From contig NZ_LT985754.1 in assembly GCF_900290285.1 (NCBI RefSeq), positions 396,299-460,298 on the forward strand: a stretch of 64,000 nt of DNA, written 5' to 3'. The position numbers and the translations under genes were made by a program. The stretch comes from Candidatus Centipeda massiliensis (GTDB taxonomy: Bacteria > Bacillota > Negativicutes > Selenomonadales > Selenomonadaceae). Below, in pieces: positions 19,201 to 28,406 of this stretch. How positions within the stretch are numbered: the stretch's first letter is position 1; each line of letters opens with the position of its first letter. The notes beneath the pieces were generated by a model, which saw only the letters and a list, made by a program, of their open reading frames with translations, searched no databases and was not told the origin of the DNA.

Positions 19201-19928
19201 AGGAGGATCGGTTTACCTACGATCAGGTCATCGCGCAGCCGCGTGAGACGATCACTGCGCCGACCTTTACGGGCAGCAACCAGAACCGCCGCTATACGCC
19301 CTTTACGAACAACGTGGAGGAGCTGATCCCGTTCCGCACGCTCACGGGGCGCCAGCACTTCTATATGGATCATGAGGTCATGCGTGAGTTCGGCGAGGCA
19401 CAGGCGGTCTACCGCCCGATCCTCGACTTCCGTCCGATGAACAAGTCGCTCAATGGCACGCAGAAGGAGATCACGCTGAAGTACCTCACGCCGCACAACA
19501 AGTGGAGTACGCACAGCATGTACTTCGACGCGCAGCAGATGCTCACGATGTTCCGCGGCGGACAGAGTGTCTGGATGAGCGAGAAGGACGCGGCGGAGAT
19601 CGGTGTGAAGGACAACGACTGGATCGAGCTGTATAACCGCAACGGTGTCGTCGCCTCGCGCGTCGTCGTGTCGCCGCGTCTCCCGCAGGGCAGCGTCTTT
19701 ATGCACCATGCGCAGGATCGTCACATCAATGTGCCGGGCTCGAAGATCTCGGGCACGCGCGCGGGTACGCACAACACGCCGACCCACATTCATCTGAAGC
19801 CCACCCACCTCATCGGCGGCTACGGGCAGCTCAGCTACGGTTTCAACTACTACGGCCCGACGGGCAATCAGCGCGACTCGTACGTCGTCGTGCGGCGCAT
19901 GGAGGAGGTAGATTGGCTTGAAGATTAA
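16233..19928 (+). CDS. narG: Respiratory nitrate reductase alpha subunit
   Basis: The 1,231-residue catalytic subunit reduces nitrate to nitrite at a molybdenum bis-MGD centre facing the cytoplasm. The FS0 cluster motif is His49-Cys53-Cys57 (HGVNCTGSC) with Cys92. Asp222 in YADLPPASP matches the Mo-ligand position of Escherichia coli NarG exactly. No twin-arginine leader is visible, as expected for NarG. The GTG start at 16233 has GGAGGGG 7 bases upstream. It is the first gene of narGHJI, which overlap or nearly touch one another, and it lies behind the Fnr-type box. Confidence 0.97.
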   Translation: MSSIFKKFKYLIPTSELAGGHAQMNEGGRTWENMYRDRWSFDKTVRTTHGVNCTGSCSWNVHVKNGIVAWENQATDYPETAPDMPDFEPRGCPRGTTFSWYLYSPHRVKYPYMRGELAALWREARAAHPSAYEAWKSIASDPAKKKQYKQARGMGGFVRSNWQEVSELIAASVLYTAYTYGSDRIFGFSVIPAMSMLSYAAGIRFMQLMGGVGLSFYDWYADLPPASPQIWGEQTDVPESSDWYNAGYLITWGSNVPLTRTPDAHFMAEVRYKGTKVVSIAPDYAESSMFADTWIPLKVGSDSAMAMAMGHVILKEYYVDKTTPFFLEYTRKYTDFPFLVRIEKREDGTYVPGRMLSSRDMGRDEKHADFRYYVVDDKTGEIVIPNGTLAERWSDQEKWNIREENRDTGAEICPRLSVWNDKTGTVEVELPYFGNDRAKRTLSRALPVRSVKTADGEVLVTTVYDLTLANYAIDRGIGGESAGSYEDDTPYTPAWQEKYTGISPDLVIKTAREIADNAIKTNGRTMIIMGGGINHWFHADAVYRTIINLLLFTGCEGRNGGGWAHYVGQEKLRPNEGWARIMSGSDWQGPPKLLNSTSFYYFATDQWRSDEIQTDAITAANEPARYSHAADYAVMAARLGWAPSYPTFNRGSNDIAADAKAAGFEGADGIKNYIVKSLKDKSLKFAWEDPDAPENFPRNLFVWRCNLLGSSAKGNDYFLKYLLGTENSIFQEEDCATRPQEVKWREKEELQKPGGALEGKLDLLVALDFRMAGNALYSDIVLPTATWYEKTDLSSTDMHPFVHPFQPAVDPLWESRTDWDIYRTLAQAVSQVAKDAKLTPYTNIAATPLGHDSEAELAQPDGVVRDWSKGECEPIPGKTMPNIASNTIDYTKLYEKWIALGPNAGGKTASHGNTWDSAEDYEEIRQRNGIIQNKDYVSYGCPSIYEARQAIDAVLGMSPTTCGRTAVRAWEAVEKRTGLDNLVKLAKDREEDRFTYDQVIAQPRETITAPTFTGSNQNRRYTPFTNNVEELIPFRTLTGRQHFYMDHEVMREFGEAQAVYRPILDFRPMNKSLNGTQKEITLKYLTPHNKWSTHSMYFDAQQMLTMFRGGQSVWMSEKDAAEIGVKDNDWIELYNRNGVVASRVVVSPRLPQGSVFMHHAQDRHINVPGSKISGTRAGTHNTPTHIHLKPTHLIGGYGQLSYGFNYYGPTGNQRDSYVVVRRMEEVDWLED

Positions 19929-21339
19929 AGCACAGATTGCGATGGTCATGAATCTGGACAAGTGCATTGGCTGTCACACGTGCTCCATCCTCTGCAAAAA
20001 TGTCTGGACGAACCGACGCGGCGCAGAGTATATGTATTTCAACAACGTCGAGACAAAGCCCGGCATTGGCTACCCAAAGCAGTGGGAGAACCAGGAGAAG
20101 TGGAAGGGCGGCTGGGAACTGAAGGACGGTCAGCTTGGACTCCGTACAGGCGGCATGATGACGCGTCTGGCGAAGCTGTTCTACCACCCGCAGCAGCCCG
20201 AGATGGACGACTACTATGAGCCGTGGACGTACGACTATGAGACGCTGATCCACACGAAGAGGCGCAACCATCAGCCGGTGGCACGGCCGCGCTCGCTGAT
20301 TACCCAGAAGCGCATGGAGATCAAGTGGGGCCCGAACTGGGAGGACGACCTTGCCGACGGACAGTCCGCACGCAAGGACTACAACCTCAGCAAGATGGAG
20401 CAGGAGATCACGCTTGAGTTCCACGACATCTTCATGAAGCATCTGCCGCGTCTCTGCAACCACTGCCTCAATCCCGCGTGCGTCGCGGCGTGCCCCTCGG
20501 GTGCGATCTACAAGCGCGACGAGGACGGCGTGGTGCTGATCTCGCAGGACGGCTGCCGAGGCTGGCGTCACTGCGTTCCGTCGTGTCCCTATAAAAAAAT
20601 CTACTACAACTGGGAGACGAACAAGGCGGAGAAGTGCACGTTCTGCTTCCCGCGCCTTGAGAACGGTCTGCCGACCGTGTGCAGCGACGGCTGCGTCGGG
20701 CGTATGCGCTATATCGGCGTGCTGCTCTACGATGCAGATAAAGTCAAGACAGCGGCATCCACGCCCGACCCGAAGGATATCTACAAGGCATACCTCGGTG
20801 CGCTCTGCGACCCGAACGATCCCGAGACCGTAAAGGCGGCGCAGGCGGCGGGCATCCCTGACCGCTGGATCCGCGCGGCGCAGAACTCGCCCTCGTACAA
20901 GCTGATTGCCGAGTGGCAGCTCGCGTTCCCGCTCCATCCGGAGTACCGCACGCTGCCGAACGTCTGGTATGTACCGCCCCTCAGCCCGATTGCACGGCGC
21001 GTCGAGGAGAAGGTGTTCTTCCCCGGCGCGGCGGAGATGCGCATCCCCGTTGCCTACCTCGCACAGCTCCTCACGGCGGGCGATGAGGCGGCGATTGAGC
21101 GCGTGCTGCGCGTCCTGCTCGAACTGCGCGCCGTCATGCGCACGAAGCAGACGGGTGAGCCGCTGCCGGAGAACCTTGCATACGATGTAGAGACCTACGA
21201 GGCGATGTACCGTCTGCTCGGCGTTGCCAAGCGCCGCGACCGCTTCAACATCCCCGCAGGGCTGCAGGATGTCACGCATGAGAAGCTGCGCGAGCTGCAG
21301 GGCTCGGTCGGCTATGCCTGTCCCGGAGGGTGCTGCTGA
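19918..21339 (+). CDS. narH: Respiratory nitrate reductase beta subunit
   Basis: The 473-residue electron-transfer subunit carries three [4Fe-4S] clusters and one [3Fe-4S] cluster. Four Cys groups are visible: CIGCHTCSILC, CNHCLNPACVAAC, CRGWRHCVPSC and CTFC...CSDGC. Trp in place of Cys in CRGWRHC is the hallmark of the [3Fe-4S] site. The start is a TTG at 19918, overlapping narG by 11 bases, with GGAGGAGG upstream; this gives the family's usual MKIKAQ N terminus. It carries electrons from NarI heme to NarG. Confidence 0.97.
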   Translation: MKIKAQIAMVMNLDKCIGCHTCSILCKNVWTNRRGAEYMYFNNVETKPGIGYPKQWENQEKWKGGWELKDGQLGLRTGGMMTRLAKLFYHPQQPEMDDYYEPWTYDYETLIHTKRRNHQPVARPRSLITQKRMEIKWGPNWEDDLADGQSARKDYNLSKMEQEITLEFHDIFMKHLPRLCNHCLNPACVAACPSGAIYKRDEDGVVLISQDGCRGWRHCVPSCPYKKIYYNWETNKAEKCTFCFPRLENGLPTVCSDGCVGRMRYIGVLLYDADKVKTAASTPDPKDIYKAYLGALCDPNDPETVKAAQAAGIPDRWIRAAQNSPSYKLIAEWQLAFPLHPEYRTLPNVWYVPPLSPIARRVEEKVFFPGAAEMRIPVAYLAQLLTAGDEAAIERVLRVLLELRAVMRTKQTGEPLPENLAYDVETYEAMYRLLGVAKRRDRFNIPAGLQDVTHEKLRELQGSVGYACPGGCC

Positions 21340-21869
21340 TGGATACAAACTGCATTCAGACGCCGCTCCTCCTCACCTCCTACCTGTTCGAGTACCCCTC
21401 GGCAGAGTGGTGGGAGGGCGTTCCCACCCATGCGGCGGCAGTTGCGGATGTCGAGCGTCCGCAGTCGCGCGAGGTGTTCGAGGAGTTCTTCGGCTACATC
21501 GGGGAGAGTGACCGACAGGAGTACGAGGATGCCTACGTGCGCGCCTTTGACTTCTCGCAGAACACGAACCTCTACCTCACGACGCACAACCGCACGGATT
21601 TCGGCAAGCAGTCTGAGGAACTGCTCGCATACAAGCAGCTTTTCCTCGATGCGGGCTATGATCTCGATCATGAGCTGCCCGACTATCTGCCCGCGATCTT
21701 GGAGCTTGCGGCGGCGGTGCCTGAGCGGGAGGCACTGCACATCCTGACCGAGGTGCGTCCGAAACTGGAACTCCTGCGTGACCGTCTGATCGAGGCGAAG
21801 CTGCCCTACGCATTTCTCCTTGATGTCGTGCTCACGGAGGCGGCGGGACTCGAAGGGAGGACAGCATAA
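21339..21869 (+). CDS. narJ: Nitrate reductase assembly chaperone
   Basis: A 176-residue TorD/NarJ-type chaperone needed for molybdenum cofactor insertion into NarG and for membrane attachment; it is not part of the final enzyme. Helical and acidic, with the family-like segment EYEDAYVRAFDFSQNTNLYL. The ATG overlaps the narH stop (TGATG) and uses CGGAGGG within the narH end as its binding site. Translational coupling with narH is likely. Confidence 0.93.
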   Translation: MDTNCIQTPLLLTSYLFEYPSAEWWEGVPTHAAAVADVERPQSREVFEEFFGYIGESDRQEYEDAYVRAFDFSQNTNLYLTTHNRTDFGKQSEELLAYKQLFLDAGYDLDHELPDYLPAILELAAAVPEREALHILTEVRPKLELLRDRLIEAKLPYAFLLDVVLTEAAGLEGRTA

Positions 21870-22534
21870 TGAAACAATTCGTTTGGGGCGTCCTGCCCTA
21901 CATCGCGTTCACGTTCCTCATCGTGGGGACGATTGTGCGCTACACCGTCTTTGAGCGGAACTGGACGACGAAGTCCAGTCAGTTCCTCTCCAAGAGTGAC
22001 CTGAAGATCGCTGGGCCAATGTTCCACCTCGGTCTTCTCATGGCATTCGGCGGTCACGTCATCGGCGTGCTCATCCCGAAATTTGTCACCGAGGCGGCGG
22101 GGATCAACGAGCATCTCTACCACATGATCGCGCTCGGCGGCGGTGCGCCCGCAGGCGTGCTCTTCTTCGGGGGCTTTATCCTCCTGCTGATCCGCCGCTT
22201 TGGCAAGGATCGCATGGCGGTCAATACATCGTGCATGGACAAGTGGCTCTATTTGTTCCTCTTCCTTGCGATCTTCTCTGGCTGTGCGTCCACGACGCTG
22301 AACGCCGTGCAGGGCGGCTTTGACTACCGCGAGACGATTTCGCCGTGGTTCCGCTCCGTGCTGATGCTCAGTCCGGACATCTCCTATATGGAGAACGTAC
22401 CGCTCATGTTCCGTATCCACATGTTCTCGTGGATGGCAGTCGCGTTCCTCTTCCCGTTCACGCGTCTCGTCCACTGCCTCAGTGCACCGTTTGAGTACCT
22501 CGTGCGCAGTCCGATCATCTATCGGAAGAAATAA
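21869..22534 (+). CDS. narI: Nitrate reductase gamma subunit, cytochrome b
   Basis: The 221-residue membrane subunit with five predicted transmembrane helices takes electrons from quinol through two b hemes. His53, His63, His184 and His202 line up with the four heme ligands of Escherichia coli NarI (56, 66, 187, 205). Start and narJ stop overlap (TAATG). It is the last gene of the operon, and a terminator follows at 22545. Confidence 0.96.
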   Translation: MKQFVWGVLPYIAFTFLIVGTIVRYTVFERNWTTKSSQFLSKSDLKIAGPMFHLGLLMAFGGHVIGVLIPKFVTEAAGINEHLYHMIALGGGAPAGVLFFGGFILLLIRRFGKDRMAVNTSCMDKWLYLFLFLAIFSGCASTTLNAVQGGFDYRETISPWFRSVLMLSPDISYMENVPLMFRIHMFSWMAVAFLFPFTRLVHCLSAPFEYLVRSPIIYRKK

Positions 22535-22544
22535 GAATTTACAG

Positions 22545-22573
22545 CCGTCCCTTGCGGGGGACGGTTTTGCTTT
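22545..22573 (+). terminator. Terminator of narGHJI
   Basis: CCGTCCC-ttgcg-GGGGACGG followed by TTTTGCTTT, 10 bases after narI. Confidence 0.85.
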
Positions 22574-22574
22574 A

Positions 22575-22604
22575 TTGCAACAGAATTGCACTCTGTGGTA
22601 TAAT
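22575..22604 (+). promoter_or_regulatory. Promoter of the HigB-like toxin gene
   Basis: TTGCAA, an 18-base spacer and TATAAT, about 30 bases before the toxin start. Confidence 0.65.
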
Positions 22605-22635
22605 TCCGATAGAAAGAAACACTGGGGGAATATCG

Positions 22636-22980
22636 ATGAACATCGTCTTCTACGAGAAAGAGGATGGAACAATCCCCATCGTGGAATTCTTGGACTCCCT
22701 TGATGCGAAGATGTATGCGAAGGTCTCGCGTACCATTCGCTTACTGGAACTGAAAGGACATCAACTTCGCGCACCGCACTCTAAGGAACTCACGGATGGG
22801 ATTATGGAGCTGCGCATTTCCTTTGGTGGGAATATCACACGCGTACTGTACTTTTTTATCGTTGGTGATACGGCGGTTCTGACGAATGGATTCGTCAAGA
22901 AAACGCAGCTGACCCCGCCGCAGGAAATTGCGCGTGCCAAAGAGTACCGAGAGGATTATCGAAGGAGGAATCCGTCATGA
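22636..22980 (+). CDS. RelE/HigB-superfamily toxin (phage Gp49-like)
   Basis: A 114-residue protein of the Gp49-like branch of the RelE superfamily (PF05973), which cleaves mRNA on the ribosome. Typical features are the N-terminal VEFLDSLDAK, the central HSKELTDGIMELRI, the strand NITRVLYFF and the C-terminal GFVKKTQLTPPQEIARAKEY. The start at 22636 is chosen from the alignment; the binding site (TGGGGGAA) is modest. The next gene overlaps it by ATGA and should be the antitoxin, giving the toxin-first order usual for HigBA. Confidence 0.88.
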   Translation: MNIVFYEKEDGTIPIVEFLDSLDAKMYAKVSRTIRLLELKGHQLRAPHSKELTDGIMELRISFGGNITRVLYFFIVGDTAVLTNGFVKKTQLTPPQEIARAKEYREDYRRRNPS

Positions 22981-23165
22981 TGACATTTGCCGAATACCAT
23001 AAAGAAAAGATGAAGGATCCTGACTTCAAGCGTGAATACGATGCCTTGGAGGATTGGTTTCAAGAAGAACTTGCGGTGCAGGAAAAATCTGCTCCCCGTG
23101 ATGCGCATACGGAAATTGTGGCGAAAGGAAAGGAAATCCGAACCGCACATGTTTCCTTTGCATAA
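22977..23165 (+). CDS. Short HigA-like antitoxin remnant or minimal antitoxin
   Basis: A 62-residue protein overlapping the HigB-like gene by four bases. Its first 25 residues (HKEKMKDPDFKREYDALED) match the N-terminal segment of HigA-type antitoxins, in which an XRE helix-turn-helix follows. Here that domain is absent and the protein ends after a charged tail. It may be a truncated antitoxin, or a minimal one that neutralises without binding DNA. No frameshifted helix-turn-helix is visible between its stop and the next gene at 23195. Confidence 0.65.
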   Translation: MMTFAEYHKEKMKDPDFKREYDALEDWFQEELAVQEKSAPRDAHTEIVAKGKEIRTAHVSFA

Positions 23166-23194
23166 GCTGTGGATAGAAAGGATGAGCGTATACA

Positions 23195-24938
<1,744 letters not shown>

Positions 24939-25008
24939 CCCCGGTGCTCCTATCGGCGATTCGAGCGAGCGGTGCATCTCTATCGCAAGAGAGCCGTACA
25001 AGCCACCG

Positions 25009-25197
25009 GCGCCCCTATCGCCTCACTGCGTTCGGCACTTCCCCCGCAGCGGCGGGGGAAGCTAAAATACCATGATGGTCGTACGCCAAAAGACGCCCGT
25101 GCGGCGGGAGGAACATACGCGGATGCCGCTCCCCAAGCCTCCCCCGTCGAAACGGGGGAGGGGAACAGCGCAGCGGTGGTGGGGGCGCTTTGAACGA
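25009..25197 (+). repeat. GC-rich multi-hairpin repeat, copy A
   Basis: Two blocks, a CACTTCCCCCG-x-CGGGGGAAGCTAA hairpin block and an AAGCCTCCCCCG-x-CGGGGGAGG block, closed by GCGCCCC and GGGGGCGCTTTGAACG. A roughly 50-base insertion separates the blocks in this copy. Other copies are at 28130, 35527, 39539, 41683 and 56710. The rest of 24939-25386 has a partial GTGCTCCTATCGGCG echo just upstream, a terminator at 25221 and the next gene's leader. Confidence 0.85.
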
Positions 25198-25220
25198 AGG
25201 AATGTGCAGGTATGCGGAAC

Positions 25221-25256
25221 AGCTGTGAGATCTCATGACCTCACAGCTGCTTTTTT
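25221..25256 (+). terminator. Rho-independent terminator
   Basis: AGCTGTGAG-atctcatgac-CTCACAGCT followed by GCTTTTTTG. Confidence 0.85.
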
Positions 25257-25386
25257 GCACGCGGATTCAAAATTGTACGCGGAAAAAAACTTGTCACACT
25301 TTTGAACTTTGTGATAAACTGAACAAAGTCGTGTGCGGCGGCATCTGTGGAGCCGCCCGCAAATTGCGTACAAAGGAGGCGCTTAC

Positions 25387-26664
25387 ATGGAAACGTTGGC
25401 CGCGATTATCTTTGTTGTGATGTATATGGTGATTGTCTCGGAAAAGATCCACCGCACGGTCGCTGCGATGATCGGCGCGGTGCTCATGATGCTGCTCGGT
25501 ATCCTCTCGCAGGAGGTCGCACTGCATCATGTGGACTTTGAAACGCTCGGTCTTCTCGTCGGTATGATGGTGCTCGTCGGCGTGACGAAGGAGACGGGGC
25601 TCTTTGACTACGTGGCGATTGCTGCGGCGAAGGCCGCAAAGGCAGAGCCGCGCCGCATTCTTGTCTATCTCTGTCTGATTACGGCGCTGTTTTCTGCATT
25701 CCTCGACAATGTGACCACGGTGCTTCTCATGGTGCCCGTGACGTTCAGCATCACGAAGATCCTGAAGCTGGATCCCATGCCATACCTTCTGACGCAGATC
25801 ATTGCGTCGAACATCGGCGGGACGGCGACGCTGATCGGCGACCCGCCGAACATCATGATCGGCAGCGCCGTGAAGGAACTGACCTTCGTCATGTTCATCG
25901 AGCATCTCGCACCGATTGCGATCATTTCGATGGTGGTTGTCATGCTCATCATGTCTGCGATCTACCGCAAGAGCCTCGTCACAACGCCCGAGCTGCAGGC
26001 GGAGCTGATGCAGATGGACGAAAAGGCGGCGATCACGGATCATAGACTCTTAAAGCGTTCTCTCTTCGTTCTGGGGCTGACGATCCTCGGATTTTTCACA
26101 CACTCCTTTACACACATCGAGTCCTCGCTGATCGCGCTGACGGGAGGCTTTTTGCTGCTGCTCCTTGCGGGCGGGAGCGAGCATCTCGTGGAGAAGGCGA
26201 TGCACGCGGTTGAGTGGCCGACGATCTTCTTCTTCATCGGTCTCTTTATCGCCGTCGGCGGTTTGATTGAGGTCGGCATTATTGCGCAGCTTGCGGAGAC
26301 GGCGGTCGATGCGACGGGCGGTGATCTGACGGCGACGGCGCTGCTGATCCTCTGGATGAGTGCGATCATCTCGTCTGTGCTCGACAACATCCCGTTTGTG
26401 GCGACGATGATTCCGTTGATTCAGAATATGGGCGCGATGGGCATCACGAATCTCGAACCGCTCTGGTGGTCGCTCGCACTCGGCGCGTGCCTTGGCGGCA
26501 ACGGCACGCTTGTCGGCGCGTCCGCCAACCTCATCGTGGCGGGCATGGCGGCGGAGCGCGGCGTGCACATCAGCTTTATCCGCTACTTCAAGATCGGCTT
26601 CCCGCTCATGATCCTCACGATCGTGCTCTCGACGGTCTATGTCTATCTGCGGTATTTGTTGTAA
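25387..26664 (+). CDS. ArsB/NhaD-family ion transporter
   Basis: A 425-residue polytopic inner-membrane protein of the ArsB/NhaD (ion transporter) superfamily with about 11-12 helices. The pair of family motifs SAFLDNVTTVLLMVPV and GGTATLIGDPPNIMIG is present in the first half and echoed in the second (SSVLDNIPFVATMIP, GGNGTLVGASANLIVAG). Substrate could be Na+/H+, arsenite, citrate or another anion; no arsenic genes lie nearby, so I do not assign one. Start 25387 has a perfect AAAGGAGG. The leader carries a GGCGGC-atctgtgga-GCCGCC hairpin. Confidence 0.88.
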   Translation: METLAAIIFVVMYMVIVSEKIHRTVAAMIGAVLMMLLGILSQEVALHHVDFETLGLLVGMMVLVGVTKETGLFDYVAIAAAKAAKAEPRRILVYLCLITALFSAFLDNVTTVLLMVPVTFSITKILKLDPMPYLLTQIIASNIGGTATLIGDPPNIMIGSAVKELTFVMFIEHLAPIAIISMVVVMLIMSAIYRKSLVTTPELQAELMQMDEKAAITDHRLLKRSLFVLGLTILGFFTHSFTHIESSLIALTGGFLLLLLAGGSEHLVEKAMHAVEWPTIFFFIGLFIAVGGLIEVGIIAQLAETAVDATGGDLTATALLILWMSAIISSVLDNIPFVATMIPLIQNMGAMGITNLEPLWWSLALGACLGGNGTLVGASANLIVAGMAAERGVHISFIRYFKIGFPLMILTIVLSTVYVYLRYLL

Positions 26665-26665
26665 A

Positions 26666-26709
26666 GGGGCTGTTGCACGAAGTTTTCTAGCTTCGTGCAA
26701 CAGCCCCCT
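26666..26709 (+). terminator. Terminator of the recurring hairpin family, copy 3
   Basis: GGGGCTGTTGCACGAAG-ttttctag-CTTCGTGCAACAGCCCC, one base after the transporter stop codon. Confidence 0.85.
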
Positions 26710-26776
26710 AGAAATAATGCACAGGATGCAGGAAAAATCCGCATGGAGGCGAATCCATTCCATAGAGAAATGTGTG

Positions 26777-26810
26777 AGAGGCACCGACACAGTTTCGGTG
26801 CCTCTTTTTG
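26777..26810 (+). terminator. Rho-independent terminator with no gene before it
   Basis: AGAGGCACCGA-cacagt-TTCGGTGCCTCTTTTTG. There is no gene between the transporter terminator and this hairpin, so it may act on read-through or be an attenuator before maf. Confidence 0.75.
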
Positions 26811-26834
26811 CCCCATAGAAAAGGGAGATGAACT

Positions 26835-27413
26835 ATGTTTATACTGGCATCCGCTTCACCGCGCAGGCGTGCGCTCCTGCGTCAGATTGGGGCGCGGTTC
26901 GTCTCGATCACCCCTGCCGTGGACGAGGTGAAGGACGGGGAGCACCCGCGCGATGCGGTGATCCACAATGCGCTCATCAAGGCGCGCAAGGTGGCGGAGG
27001 AGTATCCGGAGCATGCAGTGCTCGGAGCGGATACGTCTGTCGTGCTGAGCGGACAGGCGTTTGGAAAGCCGAAGGACGCGGCGGAGGCGCGCTCTATGCT
27101 CGCGCTGCTTGAGGGTCGGCAGCATACGGTGCTGACGGGGATTGCATGGGTGACAGGCGGACGCGAATACACGGACGCAGCGGAGACGATTGTGCGTTTT
27201 GCCCCTATGACGGCGGCGGAGATCGCCGCGTATGTTGCGACGGGGGAGCCGATGGGAAAGGCGGGCGCGTATGCGATTCAGGGGCGCGCGGCAATCTATA
27301 TAGAGGAGATGCACGGATCGTTCTCGAATGTGGTCGGGCTGCCGCTCCATGCGGTTGCGGCGCTTGCGCGCACGGCGGGGGTCACGATGGAGGACGCGGA
27401 TGAACCTGCGTGA
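26835..27413 (+). CDS. maf: Maf-family nucleoside triphosphate pyrophosphatase
   Basis: A 192-residue cytoplasmic house-cleaning enzyme that hydrolyses non-canonical or methylated nucleotides (dTTP/UTP or m7GTP type). It has N-terminal SASPRRRALL, then GADTSVVL with the catalytic Asp, KPKDAAEA, and the C-terminal GSFSNVVGLPL. It overlaps radC by 14 bases, an arrangement common in Firmicutes. Start has GGGAGATG. Confidence 0.93.
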   Translation: MFILASASPRRRALLRQIGARFVSITPAVDEVKDGEHPRDAVIHNALIKARKVAEEYPEHAVLGADTSVVLSGQAFGKPKDAAEARSMLALLEGRQHTVLTGIAWVTGGREYTDAAETIVRFAPMTAAEIAAYVATGEPMGKAGAYAIQGRAAIYIEEMHGSFSNVVGLPLHAVAALARTAGVTMEDADEPA

Positions 27414-28077
27414 GCTGCCGGCGGGGGAGCTGCCGCGTGAGCGCCTGATCGAGCACGGGGCAGCGGCGCTCAGCGATGCGGAGCTGCTTGCGATCCTCCT
27501 GCGCACAGGGCGTGCAGGGGAGAATGTGCTCGATCTTGCACGTGGGATTGTCGCGCGCTTCCGTGCGATGGGACTCTCCGAGATCCTAGCGATGCCCTGT
27601 GCGGAGTTCGCACGGATCCCGGGCGTTGGCATGGCAAAGGCGGCGACGGTGCTTGCCGCGCTTGAACTCGGCCGGCGTGCGCAGTGCACGGCAAAGACCC
27701 GCCCGCGCATACGCGCGGCAGAGGATGTTGCGGCGCTGCTGCGCCCGCGTCTTGCTGCCGAGAAGCGGGAACACTTTCTCGTGCTGCCGCTCTCTGCGAA
27801 GAATGAGGTGCTGATGGTCGCAGATGTGTCCGTGGGGACGCTCACGAATACACTCGTGCACCCGCGCGAGGTCTATGAGCCCGCGATTCGCTGCGGTGCG
27901 GCGCACATCATTCTCGCGCACAACCATCCGAGCGGCGATCCCATGCCGAGTGCGGAGGATCATCGCCTCACGCGCGTGCTCAAGGAGGCGGGGAACCTCC
28001 TCGGCATCCCCGTGACGGATCATGTGATTCTCGGAGGCAATGAATTTTTCAGCTTTGCAGAGGAGGGGGTGTTGTGA
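27400..28077 (+). CDS. radC: RadC-family JAB-domain protein
   Basis: A 225-residue RadC/YsxA-type protein. An N-terminal helix-hairpin-helix part (FARIPGVGMAKAATVLAALE) precedes a JAMM metalloprotease-like domain with His174, His176 and Asp187 (HNHPSGDPMPSAED). Its role in DNA repair is doubtful in the family generally. The start at 27400 gives the usual LRELPAGELPRERL N terminus and overlaps maf, so the two are translated from one transcript. Confidence 0.93.
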   Translation: MNLRELPAGELPRERLIEHGAAALSDAELLAILLRTGRAGENVLDLARGIVARFRAMGLSEILAMPCAEFARIPGVGMAKAATVLAALELGRRAQCTAKTRPRIRAAEDVAALLRPRLAAEKREHFLVLPLSAKNEVLMVADVSVGTLTNTLVHPREVYEPAIRCGAAHIILAHNHPSGDPMPSAEDHRLTRVLKEAGNLLGIPVTDHVILGGNEFFSFAEEGVL

Positions 28078-28129
28078 GTGGTCGGAAGCCCCTGCTCTGG
28101 TGGAGGAAAAGCGTGTATGCCGTACCCAC

Positions 28130-28297
28130 AAGCCTCCCCTCCGTCGATACGAGGGAGGTGGAACGCAACAGCGTGACGGAAGGGGCGCCTTGGGCGATGT
28201 TTGATTTCTATCGTGAGAGAGTCGCAATAGGCAGTGGCGCCCCTATCGTCACGCCTACGGCGTGCCACTTCCCCCGCCTCGGACGGGGGAAGCTAAT
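28130..28297 (+). repeat. GC-rich multi-hairpin repeat, copy B (blocks swapped)
   Basis: Here the AAGCCTCCC block (28130-28190) comes before the GCGCCCCTATCG...GGGGGAAGCTAAT block (28235-28297), the opposite order to the other copies. Its side hairpin CACGCC-tac-GGCGTG is perfectly paired but differs in sequence from other copies. The remainder of 28078-28406 holds only an uncertain promoter and the uspA leader. Confidence 0.8.
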
Positions 28298-28406
28298 CTA
28301 CTGCGTTATTTTTTTTCGCAGAGAGAGGATTTCCCCCCTCAATCATCGAAATATACTGATACCTTAGGAAATGATTCTTGTTAAAACGTGATTAGGAGGG
28401 ATTGAG

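Noticed and set aside
16233-19928. narG as a formate dehydrogenase or other molybdopterin oxidoreductase.
   Set aside because: Asp222, the His49/Cys53/Cys57/Cys92 cluster motif and the narHJI genes fix it as a membrane nitrate reductase.
17304-19967. An 887-codon minus-strand open frame opposite narG.
   Set aside because: It is the shadow of narG codon bias; narG matches its family residue by residue, and the antisense product is Arg-rich and unrecognisable.
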